Assembly (NCBI RefSeq): GCF_006716445.1
Contig: NZ_VFPA01000002.1
Span: 1,240,001 to 1,304,000 of the forward strand
Length of the DNA: 64,000 nucleotides
From: Pseudonocardia kunmingensis
GTDB taxonomy: Bacteria > Actinomycetota > Actinomycetes > Mycobacteriales > Pseudonocardiaceae
Direction: 5' to 3'
Under the pieces are notes generated by a model. The model was not told the origin of the DNA. It worked only from the letters and a program-made list of their open reading frames with translations, and did no database searches. Below are positions 1-10,332 of this stretch, piece after piece. Position 1 is the first letter of the stretch, and every line of letters begins with the position of its first letter. A program made the translations under genes and the position numbers.

Positions 1-1
1 C

Positions 2-574
2 TCCGCCCAGGTCGTCGCGCACGCGTCCGGTCCGGTCGTCGTCATCCCGCCGGTGCCGGAGGGGGAGCCCCCGCCCTGGTCGCCACCCCGCGTCGTCGTG
101 GGCGTCGGGCCCGACCGGTCCTGCGACCGCGCCGTCGGCTTCGCGTTCCGGGCCGCCCGGCAGCGCGGCATCCCCCTCGTCGCGGTCCACGCCTGGACGC
201 CCGACGCGCCGGCGGACCTCGAGGCGGTGCACGCGCCCGCGTCCGTCGCCGAGGTCGTCGGACGCCGGACCCTCGAGCGCGCGCTCGAGCCCTGGCGGGC
301 GTCGTTCCCCGACGTCGAGGTCGTCACCGCGCCCGTCCGCGGCGAACCGGCGCGGGTCGTCGCGGCCGAGTCCCGGGGTGCCGCAGTGGTGGTGGTCGGT
401 TCCCGGCACCGGGGGCAGGTCAGGGCCGCGGTGCTCGGCTCGGTGAGCCGCTCGGTCCTGCAGCACTGCTGCAGCCCCGTCGCGGTGGTCGCCCACGCCG
501 CCCCCGGCCCGTCGCGGGTGCGGGACGTCGGTGGCGTCCTGCGCGTCCCGTTCGGGCGGCGTGCGCCCCGCTGA
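2..574 (+). CDS. Universal stress protein, tandem UspA type, 5' end missing
   Basis: The reading frame is open from the first bases of the window, so the gene begins upstream. The first ~15 residues look like the end of one UspA domain (SGPVVVIPPVPEG). A complete second UspA domain follows, starting with a PRVVVGVGPDRS strand and ending with the nucleotide-loop region GSRHRGQVRAAVLGSVSRSV and the strand SPVAVVAH. UspA domains bind ATP and act in the cytoplasm under stress. The usual G-x2-G-x9-G(S/T) loop has His where the second Gly is expected, so ATP binding may be weakened. A short Arg-rich tail ends the protein. Alternative: none serious. Confidence 0.85.
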   Translation, partial: SAQVVAHASGPVVVIPPVPEGEPPPWSPPRVVVGVGPDRSCDRAVGFAFRAARQRGIPLVAVHAWTPDAPADLEAVHAPASVAEVVGRRTLERALEPWRASFPDVEVVTAPVRGEPARVVAAESRGAAVVVVGSRHRGQVRAAVLGSVSRSVLQHCCSPVAVVAHAAPGPSRVRDVGGVLRVPFGRRAPR

Positions 575-722
575 CGCGCGCACGTGTGGCGTTGGTCCCC
601 CTCCGGGCCGGTCAGCGGGGGTTTCGCGGCGTACGGCGCCTACGCTCGGCCCGCGCTGCGCCTTGCAGCGGCGGGAACCGCGAGGTGCCTGCGACGAGCC
701 GGTGGTAGGAGGGTGTTGCGAA

Positions 723-2069
723 GTGCCGATGCACGGCGACCTGGAGCGGATCTACGCCGACGTACTGGCCCGGAACCCCGGTGAGCGGGAGTTCCACCAG
801 GCGGTGCGCGAGGTGCTGGAGAGCATCGGGCCCGCTGTGGACAAGCACCCCGAGTACGCCGACGCGAAGATCGTGGAGCGGATCTGCGAGCCCGAGCGCC
901 AGATCATCTTCCGGGTGCCGTGGGAGGACGACCGCGGGGCGATCCACATCAACCGCGGGTTCCGCGTCGAGTTCAACAGCGCGCTCGGCCCGTACAAGGG
1001 CGGGCTGCGGTTCCACCCGTCGGTGCTGCTGGGCACCGTCAAGTTCCTGGGCTTCGAGCAGGTGTTCAAGAACGCGCTCACCGGGCTGCCGATCGGCGGT
1101 GGGAAGGGTGGCTCGGACTTCGACCCGAAGGGCCGGTCGGACCGCGAGGTGATGCGGTTCTGCCAGAGCTTCATGACCGAGCTCTACCGCCACATCGGCG
1201 AGTACACCGACGTCCCCGCGGGCGACATCGGCGTGGGGAGCCGGGAGATCGGTTACCTGTTCGGGCAGTACAAGCGCATCACCAACCGCTACGAGTCCGG
1301 TGTCCTGACCGGCAAGGGGCTGAACTACGGCGGCGCCCAGGTGCGGCGCGAGGCCACCGGGTACGGGTGCGCGTTCTTCGTGGAGGAGATGCTGCGCGCC
1401 CGCGGCGAGTCGTTCGACGGCAAGGACGTCGTCGTCTCCGGCTCGGGCAACGTCGCGATCTACTCGATCGAGAAGGTGCACCAGCTGGGCGGGCGGGTCG
1501 TCGCGTGCTCCGACTCCTCCGGCTTCGTGCACGACCCGAAGGGCATCGACCTCGACCTGCTCAAGGAGGTCAAGGAGGTGCGCAGGGAGCGCATCAGCGC
1601 CTACGCGGGGGAACGCGGGGGCGACGCCACGTTCGTCTCCGGCCGCTCGGTGTGGGAGGTGCCGTGCGCGGTCGCCCTGCCCTCGGCCACCCAGAACGAG
1701 ATCGACGAGGCCGACGCCCTCGCGCTGGTGAAGGGCGGCTGCGTCGCCGTGGGGGAGGGCGCCAACATGCCGACGACCCCCGCGGGCGCGCGCGTGCTGC
1801 AGGAGGCGGGCGTCGCGTTCGGTCCGGGCAAGGCCGCCAACGCGGGCGGCGTCGCGACCTCGGCCCTGGAGATGCAGCAGAACGCCTCCCGCGACTCGTG
1901 GTCGTTCGCCCACTCCGAGGAGCGCCTGCGCGACATCATGACCGGCATCCACGCCCGCTGCTTCGAGACCGCGCAGGAGTACGGGATGCCCGGCAACTAC
2001 GTCGCGGGCGCCAACATCGCCGCCTACGCCCGGGTCGCCGAGGCGATGCTCGCGCTCGGGCTCGTCTGA
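723..2069 (+). CDS. gdhA: NADP-type glutamate dehydrogenase
   Basis: Catalyses reductive amination of 2-oxoglutarate with ammonium to give glutamate, in the cytoplasm. The protein (about 448 residues, the usual size of hexameric bacterial GDH) shows the conserved substrate region GPYKGGLRFHPSV, the catalytic-lysine loop LPIGGGKGGSDFDPKG and a Rossmann region VVVSGSGNVAIYSIEK. Upstream in-frame codons reach 531, but there is a clear AGGAGG at 707-712. It lies 10 bases before GTG 723 and 16 bases before ATG 729 (PMHGDLERIY or MHGDLERIY). I chose 723; 729 is the close alternative. It stands alone between the stress protein and a GNAT gene. Confidence 0.95.
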   Translation: MPMHGDLERIYADVLARNPGEREFHQAVREVLESIGPAVDKHPEYADAKIVERICEPERQIIFRVPWEDDRGAIHINRGFRVEFNSALGPYKGGLRFHPSVLLGTVKFLGFEQVFKNALTGLPIGGGKGGSDFDPKGRSDREVMRFCQSFMTELYRHIGEYTDVPAGDIGVGSREIGYLFGQYKRITNRYESGVLTGKGLNYGGAQVRREATGYGCAFFVEEMLRARGESFDGKDVVVSGSGNVAIYSIEKVHQLGGRVVACSDSSGFVHDPKGIDLDLLKEVKEVRRERISAYAGERGGDATFVSGRSVWEVPCAVALPSATQNEIDEADALALVKGGCVAVGEGANMPTTPAGARVLQEAGVAFGPGKAANAGGVATSALEMQQNASRDSWSFAHSEERLRDIMTGIHARCFETAQEYGMPGNYVAGANIAAYARVAEAMLALGLV

Positions 2070-2156
2070 CGACCACGGCCACGCCCGTCGCAGGTCCGGG
2101 GCGTTGTGCCACCGCTGCGGCGGGCGCCCGGAGCCGCCCCGATACGGTGACCGGCG

Positions 2157-2888
2157 ATGACGATCAGTGCGTCGCGCGCGCGTCCGGTGGCCGCCAGCGC
2201 TCCTCCGTCGGTCGAACGGCCGGGTCCGATCGGGCGCAAGGTGCGGTTGCGTGAGATCCGCCCGGTCGATCGCAGCACCCTGATCGGGTTCGACCGGGCG
2301 TCGGTGCGCGACCAACCGAGCCGGGTGGGTGGCTACCGGCACTGGGCCGTGCACCGGGCGAGCGCCGCCCGGGACCGGGCGCCACAGGACGACGACGTGC
2401 AGTTCGCCATCGAGGCGCTGCACGGGGGCATGCTGGTCGGGTCGATCTGCACGCTCCACGCCGTCCCGGCGTCCGGCCGGTTCAGCTACGGGGTCGGGAT
2501 CGGCGCGCGGCACCGGCGGTGCGGCTACGCGGGCGACGCCGTGGCCACCCTGCTGGCCTTCATGTTCGCGCAACGCGGCTACCACTGGTGCGACGTCGGG
2601 ATCCACAGCGCCAACATCGCCTCGTTGACCCTGCACAGCAGGCTCGGCTTCGAGGAGGTCGACCGCGTGCGGGACACCGAGCTCGTGCACGGGGGCGTGG
2701 CGTCGATCGTGCTCATGAGCATCACGGCCGCGCAGTTCGCCGCCCTCCACCCCGACAGGTCCGCCGGGCTCGGCCAGGCCGGCCCGACCAGGGGTCGCCA
2801 CTGGCGGTCGGGGAGGGGCCGGCACTGGAACGCCACCGCGCCGGCACCGTGGAGCCGCGGCGCGCTCCGGGCGAGGAGCCCGCGGTAG
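2157..2888 (+). CDS. GNAT-family N-acetyltransferase (RimJ-like)
   Basis: The protein of 243 residues has a RimJ/RimL-type GNAT fold. The strand LVGSICTLHAV is followed by the acetyl-CoA loop region GVGIGARHRRCGYAGDAV, then the helix LLAFMFAQRGYHWCDVGIHSANIAS and the closing LGFEEVDRVRD. Such enzymes transfer acetyl groups from acetyl-CoA to protein N-termini, amino sugars or small amines; the substrate cannot be told from sequence. The acetyl-CoA loop is less glycine-rich than the usual Q/R-x2-G-x-G/A. About 30 residues at the N-terminus and a Pro/Gly/Arg-rich tail of ~40 residues lie outside the domain. Confidence 0.75.
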   Translation: MTISASRARPVAASAPPSVERPGPIGRKVRLREIRPVDRSTLIGFDRASVRDQPSRVGGYRHWAVHRASAARDRAPQDDDVQFAIEALHGGMLVGSICTLHAVPASGRFSYGVGIGARHRRCGYAGDAVATLLAFMFAQRGYHWCDVGIHSANIASLTLHSRLGFEEVDRVRDTELVHGGVASIVLMSITAAQFAALHPDRSAGLGQAGPTRGRHWRSGRGRHWNATAPAPWSRGALRARSPR

Positions 2889-2942
2889 GGCGGCACGGTG
2901 GTGCAGGTGGGCCCGGAAGGGTGAGCTGTTAGCGTCCCGATC

Positions 2943-3692
2943 ATGGCTACAGCGCTCGTCACCGGTGCAGGCCGCGGCCTGGGTGCCGCCTTCGCCGCCC
3001 GACTCGCACGCGACGGACACGACCTCGTCCTGCTCGACGTCGAGGAGGACGCGGTGGAGCGCGTCGCGGGCGCGGCGCGGGGGCTCGGCAGGACCGTCGA
3101 GGTCCTGGTCGCCGACCTCACCGACGAGAAGGACCTGGCCGCGGTGGAACAGCGCCTCGGCGACCGGGAACGACCGGTGGACCTGCTCGTCAACAACGCG
3201 GGCGTCCAGGGTGAGGGCCAGTTCGTGGGCGTCGACGTCGGGCGGCTGCAGGCCGAGATCGACACCAACATCACCGCCGTCATGCGGCTCACCCGGGCCG
3301 CACTGCCTGCGATGATCGAGCGCCGCCGGGGTGCGGTCGTCAACGTGGCCAGCTTCGCCGGGTACCTCGCCGGGCGCGGCGACGCCTACGCCGCGAGCAA
3401 GTCGTGGGTGCTGTCGTTCACCGACACGGTGGCCGCGTCGCTCACCGGCACCGGGGTCCGGGCGCTCGCGCTGTGCGTGGGGCAGCTGCAGGTCCGCATG
3501 CGTCCGGCTCCGGAAGGGGCGTCGAGGTCCGGGCTCGACCCCGACGCGGTGGTCGACAAGTGCCTCGCCGACCTCGTCCGCGGGCGCACCCTGTCGGTGC
3601 CCGGCTGGCGCTACCGCGCCGTGGTCGACGCGCTGGAGCTGCCGCGCCGCACGCTGCGCACGGCGGCGCGGCTGGCCGGCCGGGGCCGCTGA
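2943..3692 (+). CDS. Short-chain dehydrogenase/reductase
   Basis: Classical SDR of 249 residues. The NAD(P) site TGAGRGLG lies at residues 7-14, the LLVNNAG motif comes next, the catalytic Ser is in NVASFAGY, and Tyr/Lys are in YAASK near residue 150. The C-terminus is basic and hydrophobic (RRTLRTAARLAGRGR), as in SDRs that sit near membranes and act on lipids or keto-acyl compounds. The substrate is unknown. Transcribed towards the ketoacyl synthase gene, with only about 20 bases between the two stops. Confidence 0.85.
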   Translation: MATALVTGAGRGLGAAFAARLARDGHDLVLLDVEEDAVERVAGAARGLGRTVEVLVADLTDEKDLAAVEQRLGDRERPVDLLVNNAGVQGEGQFVGVDVGRLQAEIDTNITAVMRLTRAALPAMIERRRGAVVNVASFAGYLAGRGDAYAASKSWVLSFTDTVAASLTGTGVRALALCVGQLQVRMRPAPEGASRSGLDPDAVVDKCLADLVRGRTLSVPGWRYRAVVDALELPRRTLRTAARLAGRGR

Positions 3693-3711
3693 CCCACTCC
3701 GTACAGCCCGA

Positions 3712-4677
3712 TCAGTCCAGCGACGGCCAGGTCAGGGCGGCCGCGCCCCACGTCGAACCGCCCCCGAACGCGGCGAGGACGACGCGGTGCCCGCTCTTCA
3801 GCTCGCCGCGCTCGTGCGCCTCGGACAGCGCGACGGGGATCGAGGCCGCGGCGGTGTTGCCGACGCGGTCGAGGTTGACCACGAGCGCCTCGGGGGGCAG
3901 GCCGAGGCGGCGGGCGACGGCGTCGAGGATGCGGCTGTTGGCCTGGTGCCCGACGAAGCGGTCGACGTCGGCGATGTCCCAGCCGACCCGCTCGAGCACC
4001 TCGGACGTGGAGCCGGCCATGCGCTCCACGGCGTGGCGGTAGACCGCCTGCCCCTGCATCGTGAAGAAGCGGTCGGGCGAGCCGGGCTCGCGGGAGCCGC
4101 CGCCCGGCACGACGATGAGCTCCTCCTGGCCCCCGTCGCTGCCCAGGGTCACCTCGTGCAGGTCGTCGCCGCCCGCGCGCAGCACGACCGCGCCCGCGCC
4201 GTCGCCGAACAGGAAGGCCGTGCGCCGGTCGGTGGGGTCGACGATCGTGGAGAAGGTGTCGGCCGCGACGAGCAGCACCGAGGCCGCGGCGCCGCCGCGG
4301 ATCATCGCGGCGGCGGTGGACAGGCCGTAGAGGAAGCCGGAGCAGACGGCGTTGACGTCGAAGGCGGGCACCGTGCCCAGGTCGAGCCGCGACGCGACCA
4401 GCGGGGCGGTGGCCGGGCAGGTCCGGTCCGGCGTCGTGGTGGCGACGACCACGAGGTCGACGCCCCCGTCCCCGCCGCCGCGCCGGTCGACCTCCAGCGC
4501 GTGGGACCCGGCCGCCACGGCCAGGTCGGAGGTGGCGGTGCCCGGGTCGACGTGGTGGCGGGTGGCGATCCCGCTCCGGCTGCGGATCCACTCGTCCGAG
4601 GTGTCGAGCGTGCCGACGAGATCGGCGTTGCTCACGACCCGGACGGGTAGTGCGTGCCCGACACCAGCGATCCGCAC
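3712..4677 (-). CDS. fabH: Beta-ketoacyl-ACP synthase III (FabH-type)
   Basis: Condenses an acyl-CoA starter with malonyl-ACP, the first step of type II fatty acid or polyketide synthesis. Counting from GTG 4677, the catalytic triad falls at Cys112 (NAVCSGF), His244 (GHQANSRIL) and Asn274 (RVGNTAAAS). These are exactly the E. coli FabH numbers, which is why I chose this start over GTG/ATG codons further out, to 4722. An AGGAG at about 4685-4689 lies 8 bases before it. Length 321 residues, normal for FabH. It is not in a fab operon, so it could be a second KAS III for special starters or a thiolase-like hydrolase. Confidence 0.9.
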   Translation of the reverse strand: MRIAGVGHALPVRVVSNADLVGTLDTSDEWIRSRSGIATRHHVDPGTATSDLAVAAGSHALEVDRRGGGDGGVDLVVVATTTPDRTCPATAPLVASRLDLGTVPAFDVNAVCSGFLYGLSTAAAMIRGGAAASVLLVAADTFSTIVDPTDRRTAFLFGDGAGAVVLRAGGDDLHEVTLGSDGGQEELIVVPGGGSREPGSPDRFFTMQGQAVYRHAVERMAGSTSEVLERVGWDIADVDRFVGHQANSRILDAVARRLGLPPEALVVNLDRVGNTAAASIPVALSEAHERGELKSGHRVVLAAFGGGSTWGAAALTWPSLD

Positions 4678-4881
4678 TCCGGTCACTCCTACCACCCTAG
4701 TCGTGTCGCGCGCGGGGTTCACGCCACCGTGCGTGACGTGGGCGGCGATGCGTCGTAGCGGTTTCGCTATGGGGTAGCTATCTCAGCGGGTGGACGGGAC
4801 CATCCGGCAGTCCGAGCTGCGCCATGATCTCGGCGTTGTTGTTGCGTCCTGCACGTCGTCGGCGTCGAGTGAATCGGATCG

Positions 4882-5712
4882 CTATTTCAGTCCGGAGCGG
4901 ACGAAACCGTCGACGATCCTGCGCTGCAGGACCAGATACAACAGGAGAACGGGCAGGCAGGCGAGGCCCGCGGTCGCCATCAGCGGGCCCCAGTCGTTGC
5001 CCTCGGTGCCCATGAAACTGCGCAGCCCCAACTGCAGCACCGCGTTGGAGCGCTGCATCACCAGCGCAGGCCAGAAGTACTCGTTCCACGCGTTGATGAA
5101 CAGCAGCACGCCCAGCGCGGCCAGCGCGGGGCCGAGGTTGGGCACGACCACCGTCCACAGCGTGGACCAGGAGCCCCGGCCGTCCATCCGGGCGGCCTCC
5201 AGCAGCTCGCGGGGCACGCTGCGGACGTGCTGGCGGAGCATGATCACCGCCAGCGCCGAGCACAGGTTGGGCAGCACCACGCCTGCGACGGTGTTCAGCG
5301 TGCCGAGCTGGTTGAGCAGGACGTAGTTGGGCAGCATCGTGACCTGGAACGGCACCAACCACGTCGCGACGAACAGCAGGTACAGCGCGCCCGAGAAGCG
5401 GAACCGCCACGCCGCGAAGGCGTAGCCGGCGAACAGGCCGGTCAGCAGCTGCCCGAGCGCGATCATCGCCGCCATCACGGTCGTGTTGAGCAACAGCCGC
5501 GGCACGTCGGCGGCCGTCCAGGCCTCCGCATAGCTCGCCACGGACAGCGGCCACGGGAACGGGTTGAGCGAGTAGACGTCCTCGGGGGCACGCAGCGAGG
5601 TGGCGTAGAGCCAGTAGATCGGCACGACACAGGCCAGACCGAGCAGGCCGAGGACGAGGTGGGCGGCCAGGGGGCGGGAGCGCTCGCCGACGGGCGTGGG
5701 GTCAGGCGTCAT
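4882..5712 (-). CDS. ABC transporter permease, MalG/UgpE family
   Basis: Inner membrane subunit of a carbohydrate/glycerophosphate-type ABC importer (276 residues, six predicted helices). The EAA loop is visible as ELLEAARMDGRGSWSTLW, with the usual EAA-x3-G pattern that contacts the ATPase. Its start overlaps the end of the preceding permease gene by 11 bases, so the two are translationally coupled. It is the last gene of the importer operon. The ~200 bases downstream, to the FabH start, hold no recognisable gene. Confidence 0.9.
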   Translation of the reverse strand: MTPDPTPVGERSRPLAAHLVLGLLGLACVVPIYWLYATSLRAPEDVYSLNPFPWPLSVASYAEAWTAADVPRLLLNTTVMAAMIALGQLLTGLFAGYAFAAWRFRFSGALYLLFVATWLVPFQVTMLPNYVLLNQLGTLNTVAGVVLPNLCSALAVIMLRQHVRSVPRELLEAARMDGRGSWSTLWTVVVPNLGPALAALGVLLFINAWNEYFWPALVMQRSNAVLQLGLRSFMGTEGNDWGPLMATAGLACLPVLLLYLVLQRRIVDGFVRSGLK

Positions 5713-6670
5713 GGAAGGAGAGCCGATCGGTGAGCCGGACGAGCGCCAGCGCGACCACCCCGAAGCCGAGGAAGAAGATCATGCCGGCCGCCGCGCCCAG
5801 GCCGGCGTCGAACGAGCCGAAGGCGTAGTCCCACAACAGGTAGTAGACGTTCGTGGTCGCGTTCGAGGGGCCGCCGTCGGTGAGCGTGTTCACCAGCGGG
5901 AAGCTCCACTGCGCGGCCAGCAGCAGCGTCATGAGCAGCAGGAACGACAGGGTGGGCGACAGCAGCGGCACCGTGATCCACCGGGTGGTCTGCCAGCGGG
6001 TCGCGCCGTCGAGCGACGCGGCGGCGGAGTACTCCCCGTCGATCCCGCTCAGCCCGGCCGCCACCACCAACGTGGCGAAGCCGAGCACGTGCCACCCGGT
6101 GATCAGGATGATCGCGACCTGCGCGGGTCCCGGCTCCTGCAGCCAGTTCGTGGTGGTGCCCAGCACCTGGTTCACGAGCCCGCCGCGCGGGTCGAGCATC
6201 CACTGCCACACCGCGGCGCCCGCCACCGGCGCCACCAGCATCGGCGCGAAGACCAGCGCCTGGTAGACGGTCGCCGCGCGGCCGCGCACGCGCCGCGCCA
6301 GCAGGCCGACGACCACCGGGACCACCAGCGTGAACGGCAGCAGCCCGAGGATCAGGACGAGGGTGCGGCCGATCGACGCCGAGAAGTCCGGCAGCGCGAA
6401 CAGCCGGACGTAGTTGTCGAACCCGACCGGCTCGGCGGGGCTCGTCGGCAGCAGGTTCCAGGAGTAGAACGACAGCTCCGCGGTCTCCACGAGCGGCCGG
6501 TAGACCCACACCACCAGCAGCGCGAGCCCGGGCGCGAGGAACAGGTACGGGGGCGCGGCGCGGGCCGGCCGCCGCCACCGGGACACGGTGACGGCGGCCG
6601 GCGCGTCGCCATGCGCGGGCGGGGGAACCTCGACGAACGCCGTCGGGGCGACCGTCGTGGACGCGGTCAC
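5702..6670 (-). CDS. ABC transporter permease, MalF/UgpA family
   Basis: The partner permease of 322 residues: a cytoplasmic N-terminus of about 40 residues, a first helix in PPYLFLAPGLALLVVWVY, a periplasmic stretch, and an EAA loop with AASLDGATRWQTTRW. It forms the membrane channel with the downstream UgpE-like subunit. Its start codon overlaps the stop of the metallophosphoesterase gene by four bases, so expression of the whole block is coupled. Confidence 0.9.
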   Translation of the reverse strand: MTASTTVAPTAFVEVPPPAHGDAPAAVTVSRWRRPARAAPPYLFLAPGLALLVVWVYRPLVETAELSFYSWNLLPTSPAEPVGFDNYVRLFALPDFSASIGRTLVLILGLLPFTLVVPVVVGLLARRVRGRAATVYQALVFAPMLVAPVAGAAVWQWMLDPRGGLVNQVLGTTTNWLQEPGPAQVAIILITGWHVLGFATLVVAAGLSGIDGEYSAAASLDGATRWQTTRWITVPLLSPTLSFLLLMTLLLAAQWSFPLVNTLTDGGPSNATTNVYYLLWDYAFGSFDAGLGAAAGMIFFLGFGVVALALVRLTDRLSFHDA

Positions 6671-7482
6671 GGCGCCGGGATCCGTTCGCGCATCCAGGCC
6701 ACCCGCTCCGCGGCGTCGACGTCGTTCACGGGCTCACCGCCGAGCAGGATGGCGGTCGCCACCGCGGTGCCCTCGACGAGGTCGACCCGGCTGATCGCGG
6801 GCCCTGCGACCCCGCGCAGGCGCCCGGCGGGCGGCAGGGCGTCGACGCGGTAGATCAGCGCCGGGGCGATCCAGACCGGGATGCCGGCCAGCGCACCGGC
6901 GCCCGCGTAGTGCGCGTGCCCGCAGACGATGATCCGGACGTCGGTGCCGGCCAGCACCTCCGCGAGCTTCTCGGTGCCGCGCAGGCGCAGCAGGTCGACC
7001 GAGGGAACGGGCGAGGGCAGCGGCGGGTGGTGCAGCAGCAGCACGGTGCCCTCGGGTGCGGGCTCGGCCAGCTCGGCCCGCAGCCGCTCGAGCTGGTCGG
7101 GGTCGAGCGCGCCGTGGTGGTGGCCGGGCACGGTGCTGTCGAGCACCGCGATCCGCAGGCCGCCCACGCGGGTCGCGGTGTCCCACGGGTCCCCGGGCTC
7201 CCCGCCGGCGCCGAGCGCGGCGCGGAAGGCCCCGCGCTCGTCGTGGTTGCCCATGACGGGGACCACCGGGATCCCCAGCCGGGCCGCTACCGGGTCCACG
7301 ACCTCGCGCAGCAGGCGGTAGGCGCCGGGTTCGCCGTCGGCGGCGAGGTCGCCGGGCAGCAGCAGCGCATCCGGCCGGGCGCCCGCCTCCACGACCGCGA
7401 GGGCGGCGCGCAGCGCGTCCGCCGACGCGGGGTCGGCGGTGAGGTGGCTGTCGGAGACGACGGCGAGGAAGCGGGCCGTCAC
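6667..7482 (-). CDS. Calcineurin-like metallophosphoesterase (cyclic-nucleotide/glycerophosphodiesterase class)
   Basis: Class III phosphodiesterase-like enzyme of 271 residues. Metal-binding motifs appear in order: DSHLT (D-x-H), GDLAADG, GNHDE, LLLHHPPLP and GHAHY. This family includes CpdA (cAMP) and GpdQ (glycerophosphodiesters). It lies inside the importer operon between the binding protein and the permeases. GTG 7482 overlaps the TGA of the binding-protein gene. The position suggests that it cleaves the imported compound, for example a glycerophosphodiester, taking the place of a GDPD-type UgpQ. No signal peptide is seen, so it acts in the cytoplasm. Confidence 0.85.
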   Translation of the reverse strand: MTARFLAVVSDSHLTADPASADALRAALAVVEAGARPDALLLPGDLAADGEPGAYRLLREVVDPVAARLGIPVVPVMGNHDERGAFRAALGAGGEPGDPWDTATRVGGLRIAVLDSTVPGHHHGALDPDQLERLRAELAEPAPEGTVLLLHHPPLPSPVPSVDLLRLRGTEKLAEVLAGTDVRIIVCGHAHYAGAGALAGIPVWIAPALIYRVDALPPAGRLRGVAGPAISRVDLVEGTAVATAILLGGEPVNDVDAAERVAWMRERIPAP

Positions 7483-8852
7483 CGGTCGCCACCCGCCGGG
7501 ATGAGGGCCTGCCCGCGCTCGGCGGCCGCCCGGAGCGTCGCCTGCGGGTCGGCACCCTGGAGCACCACCTCCTCGACCGCGTCCATCATCCCGTCGCGGA
7601 TCTGCAGGTAGTCGTCGCCGGGGAAGGAGACCCACGGCTCCATCCGCTCGAGCTGGTCGATGTTGATCGCGGTCGTCGGGTTGGCCGCCGCCCATTCCTG
7701 CAGCGCGGCGGGGTCGTCGACGAGGCCGGTGCGCAGCGGCAGGTAGCCGATGTTCTGCGCGATCTCGGTGAACGCGGCGTCGCTGGTGAGGAACTCGATG
7801 AGCTCCCAGCCTGCGCGCTGCCGCGCGGGGTCGTCGGCCAGCACGTACAGCGCGGCGCCGGAGTTGGTCGGCACGGCCGGGGCGTCGCCGAACGACGGGG
7901 TCGCGGCGCCGCGCAGCTCCCAGCCGGCGCCCTGCGCACCCCGGCCGAAGGTGCCCTGCATCGAGCTGGACTCGAGGATCATTGCGAGGTCGCCGCGGGC
8001 GAAGGCCTCCACCGCCTGCTGCTGGCTGAACTTGGGGCTCGCCCCCGAGGCGACCATGTCGGCGAGCACGGACACGGCCTCGACCGCGGGCGGCTCGGCG
8101 TACAGCAGGGTGGTGCGGTCCTCCGAGAGCACCCGCCCGCCGCCCGAGCGGATGATGCTCTGCAGGCACCAGTCCTTCGCCACGGTGGTGACGCAGTCGG
8201 CGTAGGCCCCCTCCTTGCCGGTGGCGGCCTTGATCTGCTGCGCGGCCGCGGCCACCTCCGCCCAGGTGGCGGGGGGCCGGGCGGGGTCGAGCCCGGCCGC
8301 GGTGAACAGGCTGGCGTTGTAGTACAGCACCGGGGTGGACAGCACGAACGGCACGCCGTAGGTCCTGCCCTCCAGCGTGGCGAGCCGGGCGGCGGCCGGC
8401 GCGTACGGGTGCGTGCCGCCGAAGTTCTGCGCGACGTCGTCGCCGAAGAGGTCCTCGAGCGGCTTGGCGCCCAGCTGGCCGACCGTGAACCCGAGGTCGG
8501 AGAACCCGAGCTGCACGACGTCGGGGGCGTTACCGGTCGCGGCCTGGGTCTGCACGCTCGACACGGCGTCGGCGGCCGGGTTGGAGCTCGTACCCTGCGG
8601 CTTCTGCGCGGTCACGGTGATGTTCGGGTGCTCGGCGTGGAACCGGTCGAGCAGCGCGGTGAACGTCTCCGACCAGGCGCCCGCCTGGCCGAAGTTGTAG
8701 CTCTCGAAGGTGATCGCCACCTGCTGGTCGGGTGCCAGCTCCGGGGCGGGCTGCGCGGGTGCCGGCGCGCCCGCGGGCGCGGAGCCGCCGACGCCGCACC
8801 CGGCGAGCAGGACGGCGGCGGCCAGCAGGACGGGTACTCGGGGGATGGGCAC
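7479..8852 (-). CDS. Extracellular solute-binding lipoprotein, family 1 (UgpB-like)
   Basis: Substrate receptor of the importer, 457 residues. GTG 8852 follows an AGGAG and gives a short lipoprotein signal VPVLLAAAVLLAGC, where Cys is the lipid anchor, then a Pro/Ala-rich linker. The body has the type-1 sugar/glycerophosphate binding fold (VAITFESYNFGQAG, NAPDVVQLGFSDL, GVPFVLSTPVLYYN). The tail has the usual ALIPAGGD ending. The ligand could be sn-glycerol-3-phosphate, a glycerophosphodiester or a sugar. The neighbouring phosphoesterase favours a phosphodiester, by inference. Confidence 0.9.
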   Translation of the reverse strand: MPIPRVPVLLAAAVLLAGCGVGGSAPAGAPAPAQPAPELAPDQQVAITFESYNFGQAGAWSETFTALLDRFHAEHPNITVTAQKPQGTSSNPAADAVSSVQTQAATGNAPDVVQLGFSDLGFTVGQLGAKPLEDLFGDDVAQNFGGTHPYAPAAARLATLEGRTYGVPFVLSTPVLYYNASLFTAAGLDPARPPATWAEVAAAAQQIKAATGKEGAYADCVTTVAKDWCLQSIIRSGGGRVLSEDRTTLLYAEPPAVEAVSVLADMVASGASPKFSQQQAVEAFARGDLAMILESSSMQGTFGRGAQGAGWELRGAATPSFGDAPAVPTNSGAALYVLADDPARQRAGWELIEFLTSDAAFTEIAQNIGYLPLRTGLVDDPAALQEWAAANPTTAINIDQLERMEPWVSFPGDDYLQIRDGMMDAVEEVVLQGADPQATLRAAAERGQALIPAGGDR

Positions 8853-8875
8853 GGGGGTGCTCCTGTCGGGAGGGG

Positions 8876-10024
<1,149 letters not shown>

Positions 10025-10332
10025 CGGTGATCCTCCTGGGGTCGACGGGACGGCGTAGGCGCACAGGCCAGCAGGAGCGGGTGTCGCGCGGATGAACGCC
10101 AGGGCTGCGGACGGCCGGACGCGTCCCGGCGGGGCCGGGCGGCAGCCCGCTGACCAGGAACGATCGGAGTTCCGGTGCGGACGATCGGGCTTCGGCGCAC
10201 GTGGCTGTCCCCGCGCCGTCGTCCGCTGCGGCGTGCTGTCATGCAGCATTCGCCTGACGCACACCTGCGCGATGCGCGGCGACGACCGCGGCGGCATACC
10301 GTCCGGCGGTAGTCCTGGAGGCGAGCGAGGCG
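10025..10332 (+). promoter_or_regulatory. Divergent intergenic region between importer operon and LysR gene
   Basis: These 308 bases contain no gene and should hold both promoters, as is usual for a LysR regulator facing its target. One inverted repeat, GGAAC-N7-GTTCC, lies at 10157-10173. It is a possible but unproven binding site. No clear sigma-70-like boxes stand out. Confidence 0.4.

Noticed and set aside
612..3020. Very long open frame on the minus strand opposite gdhA and the GNAT gene
   Set aside because: Arg/Ala/Pro/His-rich translation without any fold, covering two clear plus-strand genes. Typical antisense shadow of high-GC DNA. Similar shadows at 26012-28930, 30836-34135 and 51953-54232 were dropped for the same reason.
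4778..4881. Minus-strand translation with an NNNAEIMAQLG stretch after the permease gene
   Set aside because: Comes from reading past the permease stop in another frame; no start, no ribosome site and no homology recognised.
10157..10173. GGAAC-N7-GTTCC as an HxlR-type or LysR operator
   Set aside because: Arms are short, it lacks the T-N11-A core of LysR sites, and it does not match the GTTCCC-N3-GGGAAC sites at 20.4 kb. Mentioned only within the intergenic entry.
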